Below, one piece after another: positions 15,680-24,722 of a DNA stretch of 64,000 nucleotides (the first letter of the stretch is position 1; every line of letters starts with the position of its first letter). Source of the stretch: Clostridium moniliforme. Lineage in GTDB: Bacteria > Bacillota > Clostridia > Clostridiales > Clostridiaceae. The notes under the pieces were generated by a model. That model saw only the letters and a program-made list of their open reading frames with translations, was not told where the DNA came from and ran no database searches. The DNA lies in contig NZ_JAGGJZ010000007.1 of NCBI RefSeq assembly GCF_017873235.1, positions 50,121 to 114,120 of the forward strand, read 5' to 3'. A program made the translations under genes and the position numbers.

Positions 15680-18226
15680 TTAAAAATGTGTAAGTACTGT
15701 TCTACTTATAATTTCATCTTGAACATCTTTACATAATTCAACGAAGTATGCACTATATCCAGCAACACGAACTATTAAATCTCTATATGCTTCTGGATTC
15801 TTTTGAGCTTCAATTAATGTTTTGTTATCTAAATAGTTAAATTGTACTTCTCCTAATTGAAGTGCACATGCACTACGTAATAATGTAATTATTCCATTTT
15901 CTCCTTCTGGAGTATCAAGAAGTCCTGATATTAACTTAAAGTTATGAACCATACCTATATTCATATTGTCACAAGCCATTTTTGAAACTGATTTTATTAT
16001 TGCTGTTGGTCCTTTATAGTCTGCTCCTTGTGTTGGACTAATACCATCTGATAATGGAGTCCAAGCTTTACGTCCATTTGCAGTTGCTCCTGTTAATTGT
16101 CCAAATGGAGTATTGTTTGATATTGATAAAGTACCATGACTTAAAACAGAATATAATGTTTTATATTTTCTGTGTTCCATTTCAGTGAAATTAATTAATT
16201 CAGCTGCAATGTAATCAACATAGTCATCATCATTACCATACTTAGGTGCTTCTAAACAATCTTTTCTTAATCTTTCATATCCTACAAAATCAGCTTTTAA
16301 TGCTTCATTTAATTCTCTTAATGTATATTTCTTTTCTTCAAATACAAGCTTTTTAATAGCTGCCATTGAGTCAACATATGTTGCAAGTCCACTCCAAACA
16401 ACTCCTGGTCCAAAGTTATACATTGCACCACCAGCTTCTACACCTCTACCTTTTTCCATACATCCTTCATACATAATTGACATAAGTGGCTTTGGTGCTA
16501 ATTCTCTATGGACTCTTTGAGAAATTACTGTTGCAATACTTGTCCACTTAGTTATATATCTAATTTGCTCTTTAACTGCTTCTTCAAATTGCTCATATGT
16601 TTTGAAGCTATCTATATCTCCTAAGTCTGGACATACTTGTTTTCCATACCATTGTGGTACTCCATGATTTAATGCAAGTTCAATACATATTGGCCATTGA
16701 GTATATCCTGTTGAAGTCCATTGATAAAGTCTTCCTGACTTTTGTGGTTCAACACATCCCATTAAACAATAATCTCTAGCATCTTCTATTGAAACTCCCT
16801 TAGCTAACATCATCTTTATATGAACATCATCAAAGTGACATGCTGGGAATCCCATACCTGCTCTTATTACATCAACTATCTTCTTAAGATATTTTTGAGG
16901 TGATGCCTTATGTATACGACAAGCTAATGAAGGTTGATATATTTTTACATGTCTTACAGCATCCATTAATAAATAAGTTAAATCATTAGTGGCATCTCTT
17001 CCTTCTCTTGTAACTCCACCAACGCACATATTAACAAATGGTTGATAACCTGCAAAGAATTTAGATCCACCTTCACTTGTTATCCACATCATTTCTGACA
17101 TTTTTATAAGCATACATCCTGCAAGTTCAAATGCTTCAAATTCAGTCATTCTACCTGATTCAATATCAGCTTTAAAGAATGGATACATATATTGGTCAAC
17201 ACGACCTATAGACATACCAGTTTGATTTTCTTCAACTACTAAAAGTGATTCTATTGTCCAAACTGCTTGAATTGCTTCCCAGAAAGTTTCTGGTTTATTT
17301 GCTGGAACTTTTGCATTTATTTCTGATATTTTTAATAATTCTGCTTTACGTTTAGGATTCGTTTCTTTGCTTGCAAGTTCAGCTGCATAATCTGACATAC
17401 GCTTAGCATAAATCATTACACCTTCTGCTGTATCTATTACTGATTTATAGAAATAAATCTTTTCTATATCTTCTGGGTTTGCATAATTAAGTTCTTTTAA
17501 CTTATCTTCTGCTTCCTTTTTAACGTCAAGCATACCTTTTTTCATTAAAATAACATCATATCCAGGATTTGAATCTCCACCACCATTTACTGCATGGTAT
17601 GAACAATCTGAAACAAATGATTCCCCTGAAAGTTCCCAAACTCCAGCTTCTCTATATTGATCTTCACAATATTCATCAACTGATTTACCTTTCCAAAATG
17701 GGAATAATTCTTCTCTCATTACTCTTTTATCTTCTTCTGAAATATAAAATGGGTCTTGAGGTCTATTTGAAATTGTGTCAATTTCATCTTCCATCCATCT
17801 CCATGCTATATCTGGAGAAAATGCTCCTGCTCTTGGTGCACCATTTGGAGCTCCTACTATAAGTTCATTATCTTGAATTACAAGTGGTGCAGTTTCACAA
17901 CAGTGTTTAAAACATTTTCCTCTTAAAATTGACTTTGGCATACCTGGATTTTCTTTAGCTATTTGTGTTATAGCTCTTGCTCTATGTGTTGTAATTGAAG
18001 GTACTTGTTTTAAATAATTTTCCTTTAATTTAGCTAAACGTTCAGTAATACCTTCTGGAACTTTTCCATCATTTTCACATACTACACAATCAACCTTTTG
18101 AGGCTTGTCTTCTGTTGTTATTTCATTTGAAACACTCTTAAACATTTTAATTAAAGCTTCACGCTCTTCTTGTGACATGTTTTGAGTAGCTTCCATAAAT
18201 TTATTTGAAAATTCACGAATATCCAT
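15680..18226 (-). CDS. cutC: Choline trimethylamine-lyase CutC (glycyl radical enzyme)
   Basis: An 848-residue glycyl-radical C-N lyase that splits choline into trimethylamine and acetaldehyde. The thiyl cysteine is Cys491 and the base Glu493 ([10 protein letters not shown]); the radical glycine is Gly823 (RVAGYSAYF). The choline-pocket residues reported for Desulfovibrio CutC (Tyr208, Asp216, Phe395, Thr502, Tyr506; catalytic Cys489, Glu491, Gly821) all appear here at +2: Tyr210, Asp218, Phe397, Thr504, Tyr508. This separates it from glycerol/diol dehydratases and PFL. Residues 1-60 are an N-terminal extension with a helix ([19 protein letters not shown]) that probably directs packaging into the shell; such an extension is typical of the shorter type I CutC. 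cutD follows 21 bp downstream. Confidence 0.96.
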   Translation of the reverse strand: MDIREFSNKFMEATQNMSQEEREALIKMFKSVSNEITTEDKPQKVDCVVCENDGKVPEGITERLAKLKENYLKQVPSITTHRARAITQIAKENPGMPKSILRGKCFKHCCETAPLVIQDNELIVGAPNGAPRAGAFSPDIAWRWMEDEIDTISNRPQDPFYISEEDKRVMREELFPFWKGKSVDEYCEDQYREAGVWELSGESFVSDCSYHAVNGGGDSNPGYDVILMKKGMLDVKKEAEDKLKELNYANPEDIEKIYFYKSVIDTAEGVMIYAKRMSDYAAELASKETNPKRKAELLKISEINAKVPANKPETFWEAIQAVWTIESLLVVEENQTGMSIGRVDQYMYPFFKADIESGRMTEFEAFELAGCMLIKMSEMMWITSEGGSKFFAGYQPFVNMCVGGVTREGRDATNDLTYLLMDAVRHVKIYQPSLACRIHKASPQKYLKKIVDVIRAGMGFPACHFDDVHIKMMLAKGVSIEDARDYCLMGCVEPQKSGRLYQWTSTGYTQWPICIELALNHGVPQWYGKQVCPDLGDIDSFKTYEQFEEAVKEQIRYITKWTSIATVISQRVHRELAPKPLMSIMYEGCMEKGRGVEAGGAMYNFGPGVVWSGLATYVDSMAAIKKLVFEEKKYTLRELNEALKADFVGYERLRKDCLEAPKYGNDDDYVDYIAAELINFTEMEHRKYKTLYSVLSHGTLSISNNTPFGQLTGATANGRKAWTPLSDGISPTQGADYKGPTAIIKSVSKMACDNMNIGMVHNFKLISGLLDTPEGENGIITLLRSACALQLGEVQFNYLDNKTLIEAQKNPEAYRDLIVRVAGYSAYFVELCKDVQDEIISRTVLTHF

Positions 18227-18248
18227 TTTATTTACTCCTTTTCTTTTT

Positions 18249-19739
18249 TTATTTTGATGAATCTAATATTTCCTTTAAAAGATTTTTTAGTAATTTAATA
18301 TTTTCTATTGAAGCATCTTCTTCATTATCTTCTAAAGATAAATTTACATTCTCATTCATTCCTATACTTTTTAAAAGTTCTTCTTTACTTCTAACTTCAT
18401 ATCCAACTTTTCTTATATAAATTAAATTCATTGGAGATACATTGTCAGAGGTCATTCCTTTACCTACAGAACCACTTCCTAAAGTCATTGATGGAAAAAG
18501 GTTAGTAGTTGCACCTATACTTCCAAATACTCCAGAAGTATTTACAAGTATTCTTCCAACAGGTTTCTTTAAAGCAAACTGTCTTATTACCTCTTCATCC
18601 CTTGAATGTATAATTAATGTATGACCTTGTCTCTCACTTAATAAAAGCTCAATACATTTTTCACAGGCATGCATCCAATCATCTTCTATATAAAAGGAAA
18701 GTATTGGACAAAGTTTTTCTTTAGAATGAGGATTATCTAATGAAACATATTTTTGATTGCTTAATAAAACCTTTACATCAGATGAAATGTTAAATCCAGC
18801 TCTTTTAGCTAAAAATTGTGGGGATTTACCAATAAATTCTCTTTCAAAAATTCCATTTTTATCAAATAAAAGTTTTCCTAAAGCTTCTGATTCTTCATCA
18901 GTCATAAAATATCCACCATTTTTTACAAGCTCATTTTTAACCTCATTTGCAATTAAACTATCTACTACAATAGATTGTTCTGCTCCTGAAACAACACCAT
19001 AATCAAAACTTTTGCTATCTATAATATCTTTTACTGCCTTTTTGATATCTGCTGTTCTTTCTATGAAGGCAGGTCCATTTCCAGCTCCTCCATAAATTAT
19101 TGGCTTTCCTGATTTATAAGCTATTTCTAATATTTCTGAAATTCCTGTGTTCATAATAAGTGATGTATCTTTATGTCTCATTAATTCCTTTGAGCCACTA
19201 AGTGATATTGTACTTAAATAAGCTAATGCACCTTCTGGAAGTCCATATCCTTCTGCAGCCCTAATTAAAATATCCAAAGTTCTTTTCATTACTTTTTTTG
19301 CTCTTGGATGCAATGCAAATATTATTGCATTACCTGATTTAATAGCTATTGTTGCCTTATAAATTATTGTTGAAACAGGATTAGTTTCTGGACAAAATGC
19401 TGCTATTACTCCTATAGGTACACCAATATCCATAGTTTTCTTTGAATCATCTTTATTTATGATTCCTACACATTTCATTCCATTTAAATTATTCCTTAAA
19501 TATGTACTTACAAATTTATCTTTTATTAATTTGTCTTCTACTTTACCGCAATCTGTTTCCTCAAAAGAAGTTCTTGCAAGTTCATTACTATATTTTTCAA
19601 TTTCTTCAAGCATACGATAAACTATTTCATCAAGTTTTTCTTGTGAAAATGTTGCTAGCTTTTTTTGAGCTTCATGTGCATTTTCAACAAGAATTCTAGC
19701 TTCTTGCATGGAGAGTAAATCATTATCTATAATATTCAT
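18249..19739 (-). CDS. Aldehyde dehydrogenase homologue lacking the catalytic cysteine
   Basis: A 496-residue member of the same EutE/PduP-like family as the gene at 8889-10454, with the same overall layout: N-terminal [20 protein letters not shown], cofactor-domain [18 protein letters not shown]-terminal [18 protein letters not shown]. At the catalytic position it reads [13 protein letters not shown], so Ser251 replaces the cysteine; no other Cys is near. It should therefore be unable to form the thioester intermediate. The frame is intact and the flanking family residues are conserved, so it looks maintained rather than decaying. A last helix ([17 protein letters not shown]) resembles an encapsulation peptide. 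It lies directly upstream of cutC. Two aldehyde dehydrogenase genes (cutB, cutF) are usual in choline loci; this would be the cutB-position gene. A regulatory or scaffold role is inferred. Confidence 0.9.
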   Translation of the reverse strand: MNIIDNDLLSMQEARILVENAHEAQKKLATFSQEKLDEIVYRMLEEIEKYSNELARTSFEETDCGKVEDKLIKDKFVSTYLRNNLNGMKCVGIINKDDSKKTMDIGVPIGVIAAFCPETNPVSTIIYKATIAIKSGNAIIFALHPRAKKVMKRTLDILIRAAEGYGLPEGALAYLSTISLSGSKELMRHKDTSLIMNTGISEILEIAYKSGKPIIYGGAGNGPAFIERTADIKKAVKDIIDSKSFDYGVVSGAEQSIVVDSLIANEVKNELVKNGGYFMTDEESEALGKLLFDKNGIFEREFIGKSPQFLAKRAGFNISSDVKVLLSNQKYVSLDNPHSKEKLCPILSFYIEDDWMHACEKCIELLLSERQGHTLIIHSRDEEVIRQFALKKPVGRILVNTSGVFGSIGATTNLFPSMTLGSGSVGKGMTSDNVSPMNLIYIRKVGYEVRSKEELLKSIGMNENVNLSLEDNEEDASIENIKLLKNLLKEILDSSK

Positions 19740-19764
19740 TTTCTTCTCCCCTTTTTGTTAAATT

Positions 19765-20064
19765 TTAAATAGATTCTATAGCATATTTATCTATTATTTT
19801 TTGAAGATCATTATGAGGTCTTGCAATAACTACTGAGCTATAAAGATTTCCATCTTCCATTTCATTAACTGCTCTAATTCCAGCATCCACTGCTGCTTTG
19901 CATGCCCCAACATCACCTGTTACTATAACTGAAATATATCCTGATGCTACATTTTCATAACCAACTAATTCAACATCTGCCGCCTTGCACATAGCATCTG
20001 CTGCTTCTAAAGCAAAAACTAATCCGAAAGTTTCAATTAATCCAATTGCTTCACGTCTAATCAT
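19765..20064 (-). CDS. Microcompartment shell protein, BMC-H
   Basis: A 99-residue single BMC domain: MIRREAIGLIETFGLVFALE, AADAMCKAADVELVGYENVA, SGYISVIVTGDVGACKAAVD, AGIRAVNEMEDGNLYSSVVI and ARPHNDLQKII. The pore-lining region reads ENVASGY rather than the GGG pore of the neighbours, so its hexamer pore probably has different chemistry. It has two cysteines (residues 26 and 55). It is the second shell gene of the operon, 19 bp after the first, and precedes the Cys-less aldehyde dehydrogenase. Confidence 0.92.
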   Translation of the reverse strand: MIRREAIGLIETFGLVFALEAADAMCKAADVELVGYENVASGYISVIVTGDVGACKAAVDAGIRAVNEMEDGNLYSSVVIARPHNDLQKIIDKYAIESI

Positions 20065-20083
20065 AAATAATCATTTCCTTTCT

Positions 20084-20380
20084 TTATTCATCAATATCAT
20101 GAACTGATACTATTTTTCCAACTTCTCTAATTGGTCTTGGCATAACATTTTTAGCTGTTAATTTTCCTATAGCCGCTGCTGCTTCTGCTCCAACTTCTAC
20201 TGCTGATTTAACTGCTGCAACATCTCCCTTTACCATTACAGTAACAAGTGTTGATCCTATATTTTCATATGAAACTAATTCAACATCTGCTGCCTTTAAC
20301 ATTTTATCTGCTGCTTCAAGTGCTGGAACTAACCCTATTGTTTCTACTAATCCTAAAGCCTCATCTCCATAATATTTCAT
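20084..20380 (-). CDS. Microcompartment shell protein, BMC-H
   Basis: A 98-residue single BMC domain: EALGLVETIGLVPALEAADK, MLKAADVELVSYENIGSTLV, TVMVKGDVAAVKSAVEVGAE, AAAAIGKLTAKNVMPRPIRE. The pore loop ENIGST matches the second type of pore in the locus rather than the YVGGGL type of the genes at 7874 and 10478, so the two early shell genes form a subgroup distinct from the two late ones. It has a good AGGAGGTATTTTAA ribosome site and follows the 88-residue small protein gene. Confidence 0.92.
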   Translation of the reverse strand: MKYYGDEALGLVETIGLVPALEAADKMLKAADVELVSYENIGSTLVTVMVKGDVAAVKSAVEVGAEAAAAIGKLTAKNVMPRPIREVGKIVSVHDIDE

Positions 20381-20417
20381 TTAAAATACCTCCTATTTTA
20401 AATCACATTAAAATTTA

Positions 20418-20684
20418 TTAATCTTTTATAAAGCTATTTATTGTAGCCTTACTTTCTTCATTAGCATGATAATAAATAACTAATTCATCATTATGATCTA
20501 AATCAATTGCAGTCTCTTCAATTAATCCGTTTGCCTCTGCTGTCATTAAGGCATTAATAATAGACTTTTTAGTAAATGCTTTAAATGTAGAATAATCTTT
20601 TTCTAAAGCTTTCATAACATCATCAGCTGAAGCTTCTTTAACTGTTGTAAAATATTTTAATATTGCATAGTTAAGTGGTTTCAT
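20418..20684 (-). CDS. Small helical protein, possible winged-helix fold, in the cut operon
   Basis: An 88-residue protein I cannot name. The pattern LNYAILKYFTTVKEASADDV, MKALEKDYSTFKAFTKKSII, NALMTAEANGLIEETAIDLD and HNDELVIYYHANE reads like a three-helix winged-helix domain: two helices, a recognition-like helix (FTKKSIINALMTAEANGLI) and a two-stranded wing ending in VIYYH. No ligand or metal motif is visible. It lies 6 bp after the transporter and just before the first shell gene, so it is certainly part of the operon. It could be a small regulator or an assembly factor; this is inference only. Confidence 0.7.
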   Translation of the reverse strand: MKPLNYAILKYFTTVKEASADDVMKALEKDYSTFKAFTKKSIINALMTAEANGLIEETAIDLDHNDELVIYYHANEESKATINSFIKD

Positions 20685-20689
20685 ATTAT

Positions 20690-21811
20690 TTAAGCCTCCT
20701 TTTTCTTTCTAAATAAATCTAAAGGATTCATAGCTATAGTTAATATACCTAACATCATTATTACAGCTCCTATCCATGCAACTGTAGGTAATGACCATCC
20801 ATCCATTCCTGAAATAACTCCTAAAACTATATAACAGAAAAATGGACCAAAGAATGAATATGTACCATTACAAGCTGTTCCAAGTCCAGCTCCACACATA
20901 CTGTTTCCTGCATACCATGACATAAATGTTAAAAATGTTAATAATCCACTTAGAACAAACCAAATCATTGCAGGTCCACTAGTAAAAGCTTGTATTACTA
21001 AATTATTTGATATTTCTAATCCACCTGCCATTAATCCCATTATTGGAACAACTATAAATAAGTTTGCTATTCCTGAAGATAATTGACGTATACAAATTCC
21101 AATTTGAGGATCAACCATTGTTGAAGCATATCCTGCAACACAACCTTCAAATCCCCATCCTAAAGCTGCTATAACTGCTATAAAAATTCCAAGTAATATT
21201 GTTCCTGAAATTCCTCCTGAAAATCCTGTACTTCCTATTAAGAAACTTGCACATATACAAATCACAATTCCTATTGCCATTCTTTTACTTATTTCTTGTT
21301 TATATAATATTTTCCCAAGGATTGCTGCTATTGCTGGACAAAGAGCTGATATTGGAACAATTATAGGTCCTGCCATTTGAAGAGCAACAACATAAGCAGT
21401 ACCAGCTACTGGACCCCCTATAAGAGCTGCAATAATAATTGTTCTTCCAGGTTTAGTATTTAAGCATCTTATAAAATCTTTAAACTTTCCTTGTACAACA
21501 GAATTACCTATTGCCCAAAATGCACTACAAGTATCATTTATAGCGTTACCTAATGCCGCAAGTAAATATACAACTACAAATGCTGATAATCCAGCAGTAT
21601 TTGCACCATACCAATCAGCCCAAACACCTTTGCTCATTCCCATAGTTAAAAATGCAGTATAAAGTCCATATGCAATACCTGAGAATAATGCTATTGATAC
21701 ACCTTTTTTGAAAAATTTAGTTTTCATTTTTTCTTTCATCGCCATAGCTCTTTTGTGTTTATCTCCATTAGAGCCATTTTTTATATCGATTCCTACTGAA
21801 ACTTCAGCCAT
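20690..21811 (-). CDS. DMT/EamA-like transporter, first gene of the choline operon
   Basis: A 373-residue membrane protein with about ten hydrophobic segments in two EamA-like halves. After a basic cytoplasmic N-terminus (about 33 residues), segments begin near SIALFSGIAYGLYTAFLTMG. The motif PISALCPAIAAILGKILYKQ, containing the end-of-half Pro and a lysine turn, is typical of drug/metabolite transporters. As the first gene of the operon it is a good candidate for choline uptake, but trimethylamine or ethanol export cannot be excluded. A strong AAGGGAGGAG precedes the ATG, and a 190-nt leader separates it from the proposed MerR-type promoter at 22010-22041. Confidence 0.78.
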   Translation of the reverse strand: MAEVSVGIDIKNGSNGDKHKRAMAMKEKMKTKFFKKGVSIALFSGIAYGLYTAFLTMGMSKGVWADWYGANTAGLSAFVVVYLLAALGNAINDTCSAFWAIGNSVVQGKFKDFIRCLNTKPGRTIIIAALIGGPVAGTAYVVALQMAGPIIVPISALCPAIAAILGKILYKQEISKRMAIGIVICICASFLIGSTGFSGGISGTILLGIFIAVIAALGWGFEGCVAGYASTMVDPQIGICIRQLSSGIANLFIVVPIMGLMAGGLEISNNLVIQAFTSGPAMIWFVLSGLLTFLTFMSWYAGNSMCGAGLGTACNGTYSFFGPFFCYIVLGVISGMDGWSLPTVAWIGAVIMMLGILTIAMNPLDLFRKKKEA

Positions 21812-22009
21812 AAATAAAAACTCCTCCCTTTTAATTTTTATAAATAAATTGATTGTCTTAAATTTTTATTTTTTACTTAAGAAATCATTTTATTTTAATA
21901 ATTAATAAAAAACTTTACTTTAGTTGTAACCTTTAAAAACTATTATCAAATTTATTATCTTTTGGAAACACTAAATAATCTTTTTACATCTTCTATTCTT
22001 GTTGTTTAA

Positions 22010-22041
22010 ATTATAATCCATCCAGTTAACTTTAAGGTCAA
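22010..22041 (-). promoter_or_regulatory. MerR-type promoter and operator of the choline microcompartment operon
   Basis: On the minus strand a -35 box TTGACC (22036-22041) and a -10 box TATAAT (22010-22015) are 20 bp apart, or 19 bp if the -10 is read as TTATAA (22011-22016). A 19-20 bp spacer is the hallmark of MerR-family targets. It holds an imperfect dyad CCTTAAAGTTAACTGGATGG centred on AGTTAACT. The regulator gene at 22222-23064 ends about 180 bp upstream. The predicted transcript has a 190-nt leader. The rest of 21812-22159 is AT-rich with no gene. Confidence 0.75.
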
Positions 22042-22159
22042 TATACAAAATAAAACATTTACATATTGATAATTTAATAATATTTCATGTATTTTATTGA
22101 TATTTTTCAATAAAAACATTTATTTATAAATTTTATTTTATAAATAACTAACTAAATAG

Positions 22160-22194
22160 AAAAAGTATGCAGTTTTTAACTACATACTTTTTTT
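22160..22194 (-). terminator. Terminator after the MerR-family regulator gene
   Basis: AGTATGTAGTT pairs with AACTGCATACT (one G-T pair) around AAA, followed on the minus strand by TTTTT. It separates the regulator transcript from the operon promoter. Confidence 0.8.
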
Positions 22195-22221
22195 AAAATC
22201 TTACAGTATAGTATAAGGTTT

Positions 22222-23064
22222 TCAATTTTTAGTTTTGCATTTATTTTTTATTTTTATCATAACTTCTGTTACAAAATTTTTATGATCTTTACTTGTCCAA
22301 TAATCAACTACATATCTTTCATAACATTCATCTTCATGTTCATAATTATGTTCTTTAATCCAATCTTTTATTTTTTTATATGTATCATTAATATTATCAT
22401 GTGAACCTATGTGATAACAGGACGCTACTAAAGTTCCACCAAACTCAATTGTTTTTTCAGGTTCACATTTTATAAGACCCTTTTGAATTATTCTCATTTT
22501 TTTGCATTTTCCGTTAATCTTTTCTTCATGGGATGGAAATTGTATTATAACAGGTCCTGTAATGGCATTCTCTATACTCTCTATGTAATTTGTAAAATCT
22601 ATATTTATTATTGAATCCATATAGTCATAATTAAAATCTTGATCTAGAAATAACATTTCACTCTTTTCAATATATTTTACACAAACATCACAAAGATTAT
22701 TTTCAATAACCATATTAGCTTCTTTAACTAAAGAGTGCCAGTCTCTAATTGATTTCTTTTTTAGATTTAAATTTCTTTCTATTTCTTCCAATTCCTCAAT
22801 TTTCTCTCTAAAATTTTCTTCAATATCATTACATTCAAGTTCATAAAGTAAATTTTTAATTTCTTCAAGTTTAAATCCACTTTGTTTATAATACTTTATT
22901 ACAGGTATAGACAATAAGTTATCTTTACTATAGTATCTGTATCCGTTATCATTTTGTACCTCATCAGGAGATAATACACCAATCTTATCATAGTATCTTA
23001 AAGTCTTTTTACTTATCTTGCAGATTTTTTCCACCTTTCCGATATAATACTTTTCATTTTTCAT
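22222..23064 (-). CDS. MerR-family regulator with GyrI-like effector domain
   Basis: A 280-residue transcription activator. Residues 3-72 are a MerR winged helix (YIGKVEKICKISKKTLRYYD, GVLSPDEVQNDNGYRYYSKD), followed by a long dimerising coiled coil (FREKIEELEEIERNLNLKKK) and a C-terminal GyrI/BmrR-type ligand-binding domain (residues about 125-280; ends FVTEVMIKIK). Such proteins sense a small cationic or aromatic ligand and unwind promoters that have a 19-20 bp spacer, and one such promoter lies just downstream. Choline or an amine product is a natural ligand guess, since the operon is a choline-lyase locus. It stands between the alcohol dehydrogenase and operon genes, all on one strand. 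Confidence 0.87.
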   Translation of the reverse strand: MKNEKYYIGKVEKICKISKKTLRYYDKIGVLSPDEVQNDNGYRYYSKDNLLSIPVIKYYKQSGFKLEEIKNLLYELECNDIEENFREKIEELEEIERNLNLKKKSIRDWHSLVKEANMVIENNLCDVCVKYIEKSEMLFLDQDFNYDYMDSIINIDFTNYIESIENAITGPVIIQFPSHEEKINGKCKKMRIIQKGLIKCEPEKTIEFGGTLVASCYHIGSHDNINDTYKKIKDWIKEHNYEHEDECYERYVVDYWTSKDHKNFVTEVMIKIKNKCKTKN

Positions 23065-23181
23065 TTGTTTTCCCCCATTCTTTATTAACTTAGCAACTTC
23101 TTGTATATATGATTATCATATTGATATTTTTTTGTCAAATTATCATTAATAAATATATATAGTAATTTTTTAAATTAAAGT

Positions 23182-23219
23182 AAAAAAATAGAAGTTAGAA
23201 GTGTTATACTTCTAACTTC
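23182..23219 (-). terminator. Terminator after the iron alcohol dehydrogenase gene
   Basis: A GAAGTTAGAAGT stem pairs with ACTTCTAACTTC, followed on the minus strand by ATTTTTTTAC. It isolates the dehydrogenase from the MerR gene. Confidence 0.8.
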
Positions 23220-23225
23220 TTTTAT

Positions 23226-24371
23226 TTAAATTCCTATAATCTTATCTAATAATTTTTCTAAATCAGCTTTTGAAACAGCTCTTGGATTAGCTTTTGTGCA
23301 AACATCCTCTAAGGCTGCAGTAATAATTTCTTCTTTAACTTCATTAGTTAAATCAATATCTACATTAAGTTCTTTCAAAGTTGACGGAATATTTAATTCT
23401 TTTTTAAGTGAGATAATATTTCTTACTAGATTATTAACACCTATAACAACACTACTACCATTCATATCTAAATTCTTAGCTAATCTTTGATATTTTTTAG
23501 CAGCTAAATCATATTCTTGCATATAACAATTATTATTTATATTAGCATTAAACTCTATAACATAAGGCAATATTATAGCATTTGCTTTACCATGTGGTAT
23601 ATGAAGTTTTCCTCCTATAGCATGTGCTAAACTATGAGTGATTCCAAGTCCAGCAAAATTAAATGCCATTCCAGCTAAACATGAAGCGTTATGTAATTTT
23701 TCTCTAGCTACCAAATCTTCACCATTTGTATAAGCATCTTTTAAATAATTAAAAGCTAAACTTAAAGCTTTTTCTGCTAAAGCATCTGAAAAATCTGTAG
23801 CATTATTAGAAACATACGCTTCAATCGCATGAGTAATTACATCCATACCTGTATCAGCTGTTATACTTTTAGGTACAGATTTTACAAGTTCAGCATCTAG
23901 TATTGCAACATCTGGTAAAAGATCTTTATTTGTTAAAGCATATTTTAAATTTTCAGCTTTATTAGTTATAACTGCATATTCAGTTACTTCAGAACCTGTC
24001 CCACTAGTAGTTGGAATAGCATAGAATTCTATATTTTTATTAGAATCTCCAGATAAATTTTTATAAAACTCTCTTATTGTCTTTGCTCCATCAATAGAAG
24101 AACCTCCACCTAAAGCTATTATAATATCACCATCACATTCTCTAAGTTTTTGAACTCCAGAAGCTACAATTTCTACACTAGGATCTGGAACTATATCGCT
24201 AAAAATAGAAACTTTACATTCATTTAATTTTTCCTCTACTTTTTTAGCCATTCCAGATGTTTCCATGAATTTATCACAAATGATTAAAACTCTTTTATTG
24301 GATATTTCACTTAATTTATTTAAAGCTCCTTCACCAAAATAAATTTTAGTTTTTAAACTAAAGTCTTTCAT
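23226..24371 (-). CDS. Iron-containing alcohol dehydrogenase (PduQ/EutG/CutO-like)
   Basis: A 381-residue group III alcohol dehydrogenase that reduces acetaldehyde to ethanol and reoxidises NADH. It has GGGSSIDGAKTI (NAD-binding), PTTSGTGSEVTEYAVI, and the metal-binding DTGMDVITHAIEAYVS and GITHSLAHAIGGKLHIPHG. A frame extension to 24521 exists, but ATG 24371 is preceded by AAGGAG and gives the family N-terminus MKDFSLKTKIYFGEGAL. No obvious encapsulation peptide is present. It has its own terminator and lies upstream of the MerR gene, so it is probably expressed separately. Alcohol dehydrogenases of this type (cutO) accompany choline loci and balance the redox of acetaldehyde conversion to acetyl-CoA. 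Confidence 0.88.
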   Translation of the reverse strand: MKDFSLKTKIYFGEGALNKLSEISNKRVLIICDKFMETSGMAKKVEEKLNECKVSIFSDIVPDPSVEIVASGVQKLRECDGDIIIALGGGSSIDGAKTIREFYKNLSGDSNKNIEFYAIPTTSGTGSEVTEYAVITNKAENLKYALTNKDLLPDVAILDAELVKSVPKSITADTGMDVITHAIEAYVSNNATDFSDALAEKALSLAFNYLKDAYTNGEDLVAREKLHNASCLAGMAFNFAGLGITHSLAHAIGGKLHIPHGKANAIILPYVIEFNANINNNCYMQEYDLAAKKYQRLAKNLDMNGSSVVIGVNNLVRNIISLKKELNIPSTLKELNVDIDLTNEVKEEIITAALEDVCTKANPRAVSKADLEKLLDKIIGI

Positions 24372-24550
24372 ATTTACATTCTCCTTATTTATAAATAAAT
24401 TGAAAGTGTAAATAAGATATTCAGTATACGTTTTCCATATTGATAATAAATTTGATGTCTTTATTGTATCATGTTTTTCAATTTGAGGAAATATAGAAAT
24501 ATTATAAATTAAAATAAACATATAATATTAAAATATTAATTTTAAACAAC

Positions 24551-24583
24551 AAAAAAAGCTAAAAACTTAAGTTTTTAGCTTTT
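24551..24583 (-). terminator. Terminator after the second tRNA-Trp
   Basis: AAAAGCTAAAAACTTAAG pairs with its complement over GTTTTTAGCTTTTT, giving a stem with T-run on the minus strand. Different stem sequence from the terminator of the first tRNA-Trp copy. Confidence 0.75.
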
Positions 24584-24594
24584 TAAATTAATAT

Positions 24595-24670
24595 TGGCAG
24601 GGGCACTAGGACTTGAACCCAGAACCAATGGTTTTGGAGACCACTACTCTACCAATTGAGCCATACCCCT
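24595..24670 (-). tRNA. tRNA-Trp (anticodon CCA), second identical copy
   Basis: 76 nt, identical base for base to the copy at 3262-3337, with encoded CCA and anticodon loop CTCCAAA. Flanking DNA differs apart from the T immediately before CCA on the plus strand. Confidence 0.93.
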
Positions 24671-24722
24671 TTAAGACAATATTGATTATAATATATCTAT
24701 TATAAAAAAGCAACAATTTTAT

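Noticed and set aside
15680..18226. Pyruvate formate-lyase or B12-independent diol/glycerol dehydratase
   Set aside because: PFL has a Cys-Cys active site, absent here, and the choline-pocket set Tyr210, Asp218, Phe397, Thr504, Tyr508 fits CutC and not the dehydratases.
23226..24521. A longer alcohol dehydrogenase starting at 24521
   Set aside because: The extra 50 residues have no family match and no ribosome site, while ATG 24371 has AAGGAG and the family N-terminus.
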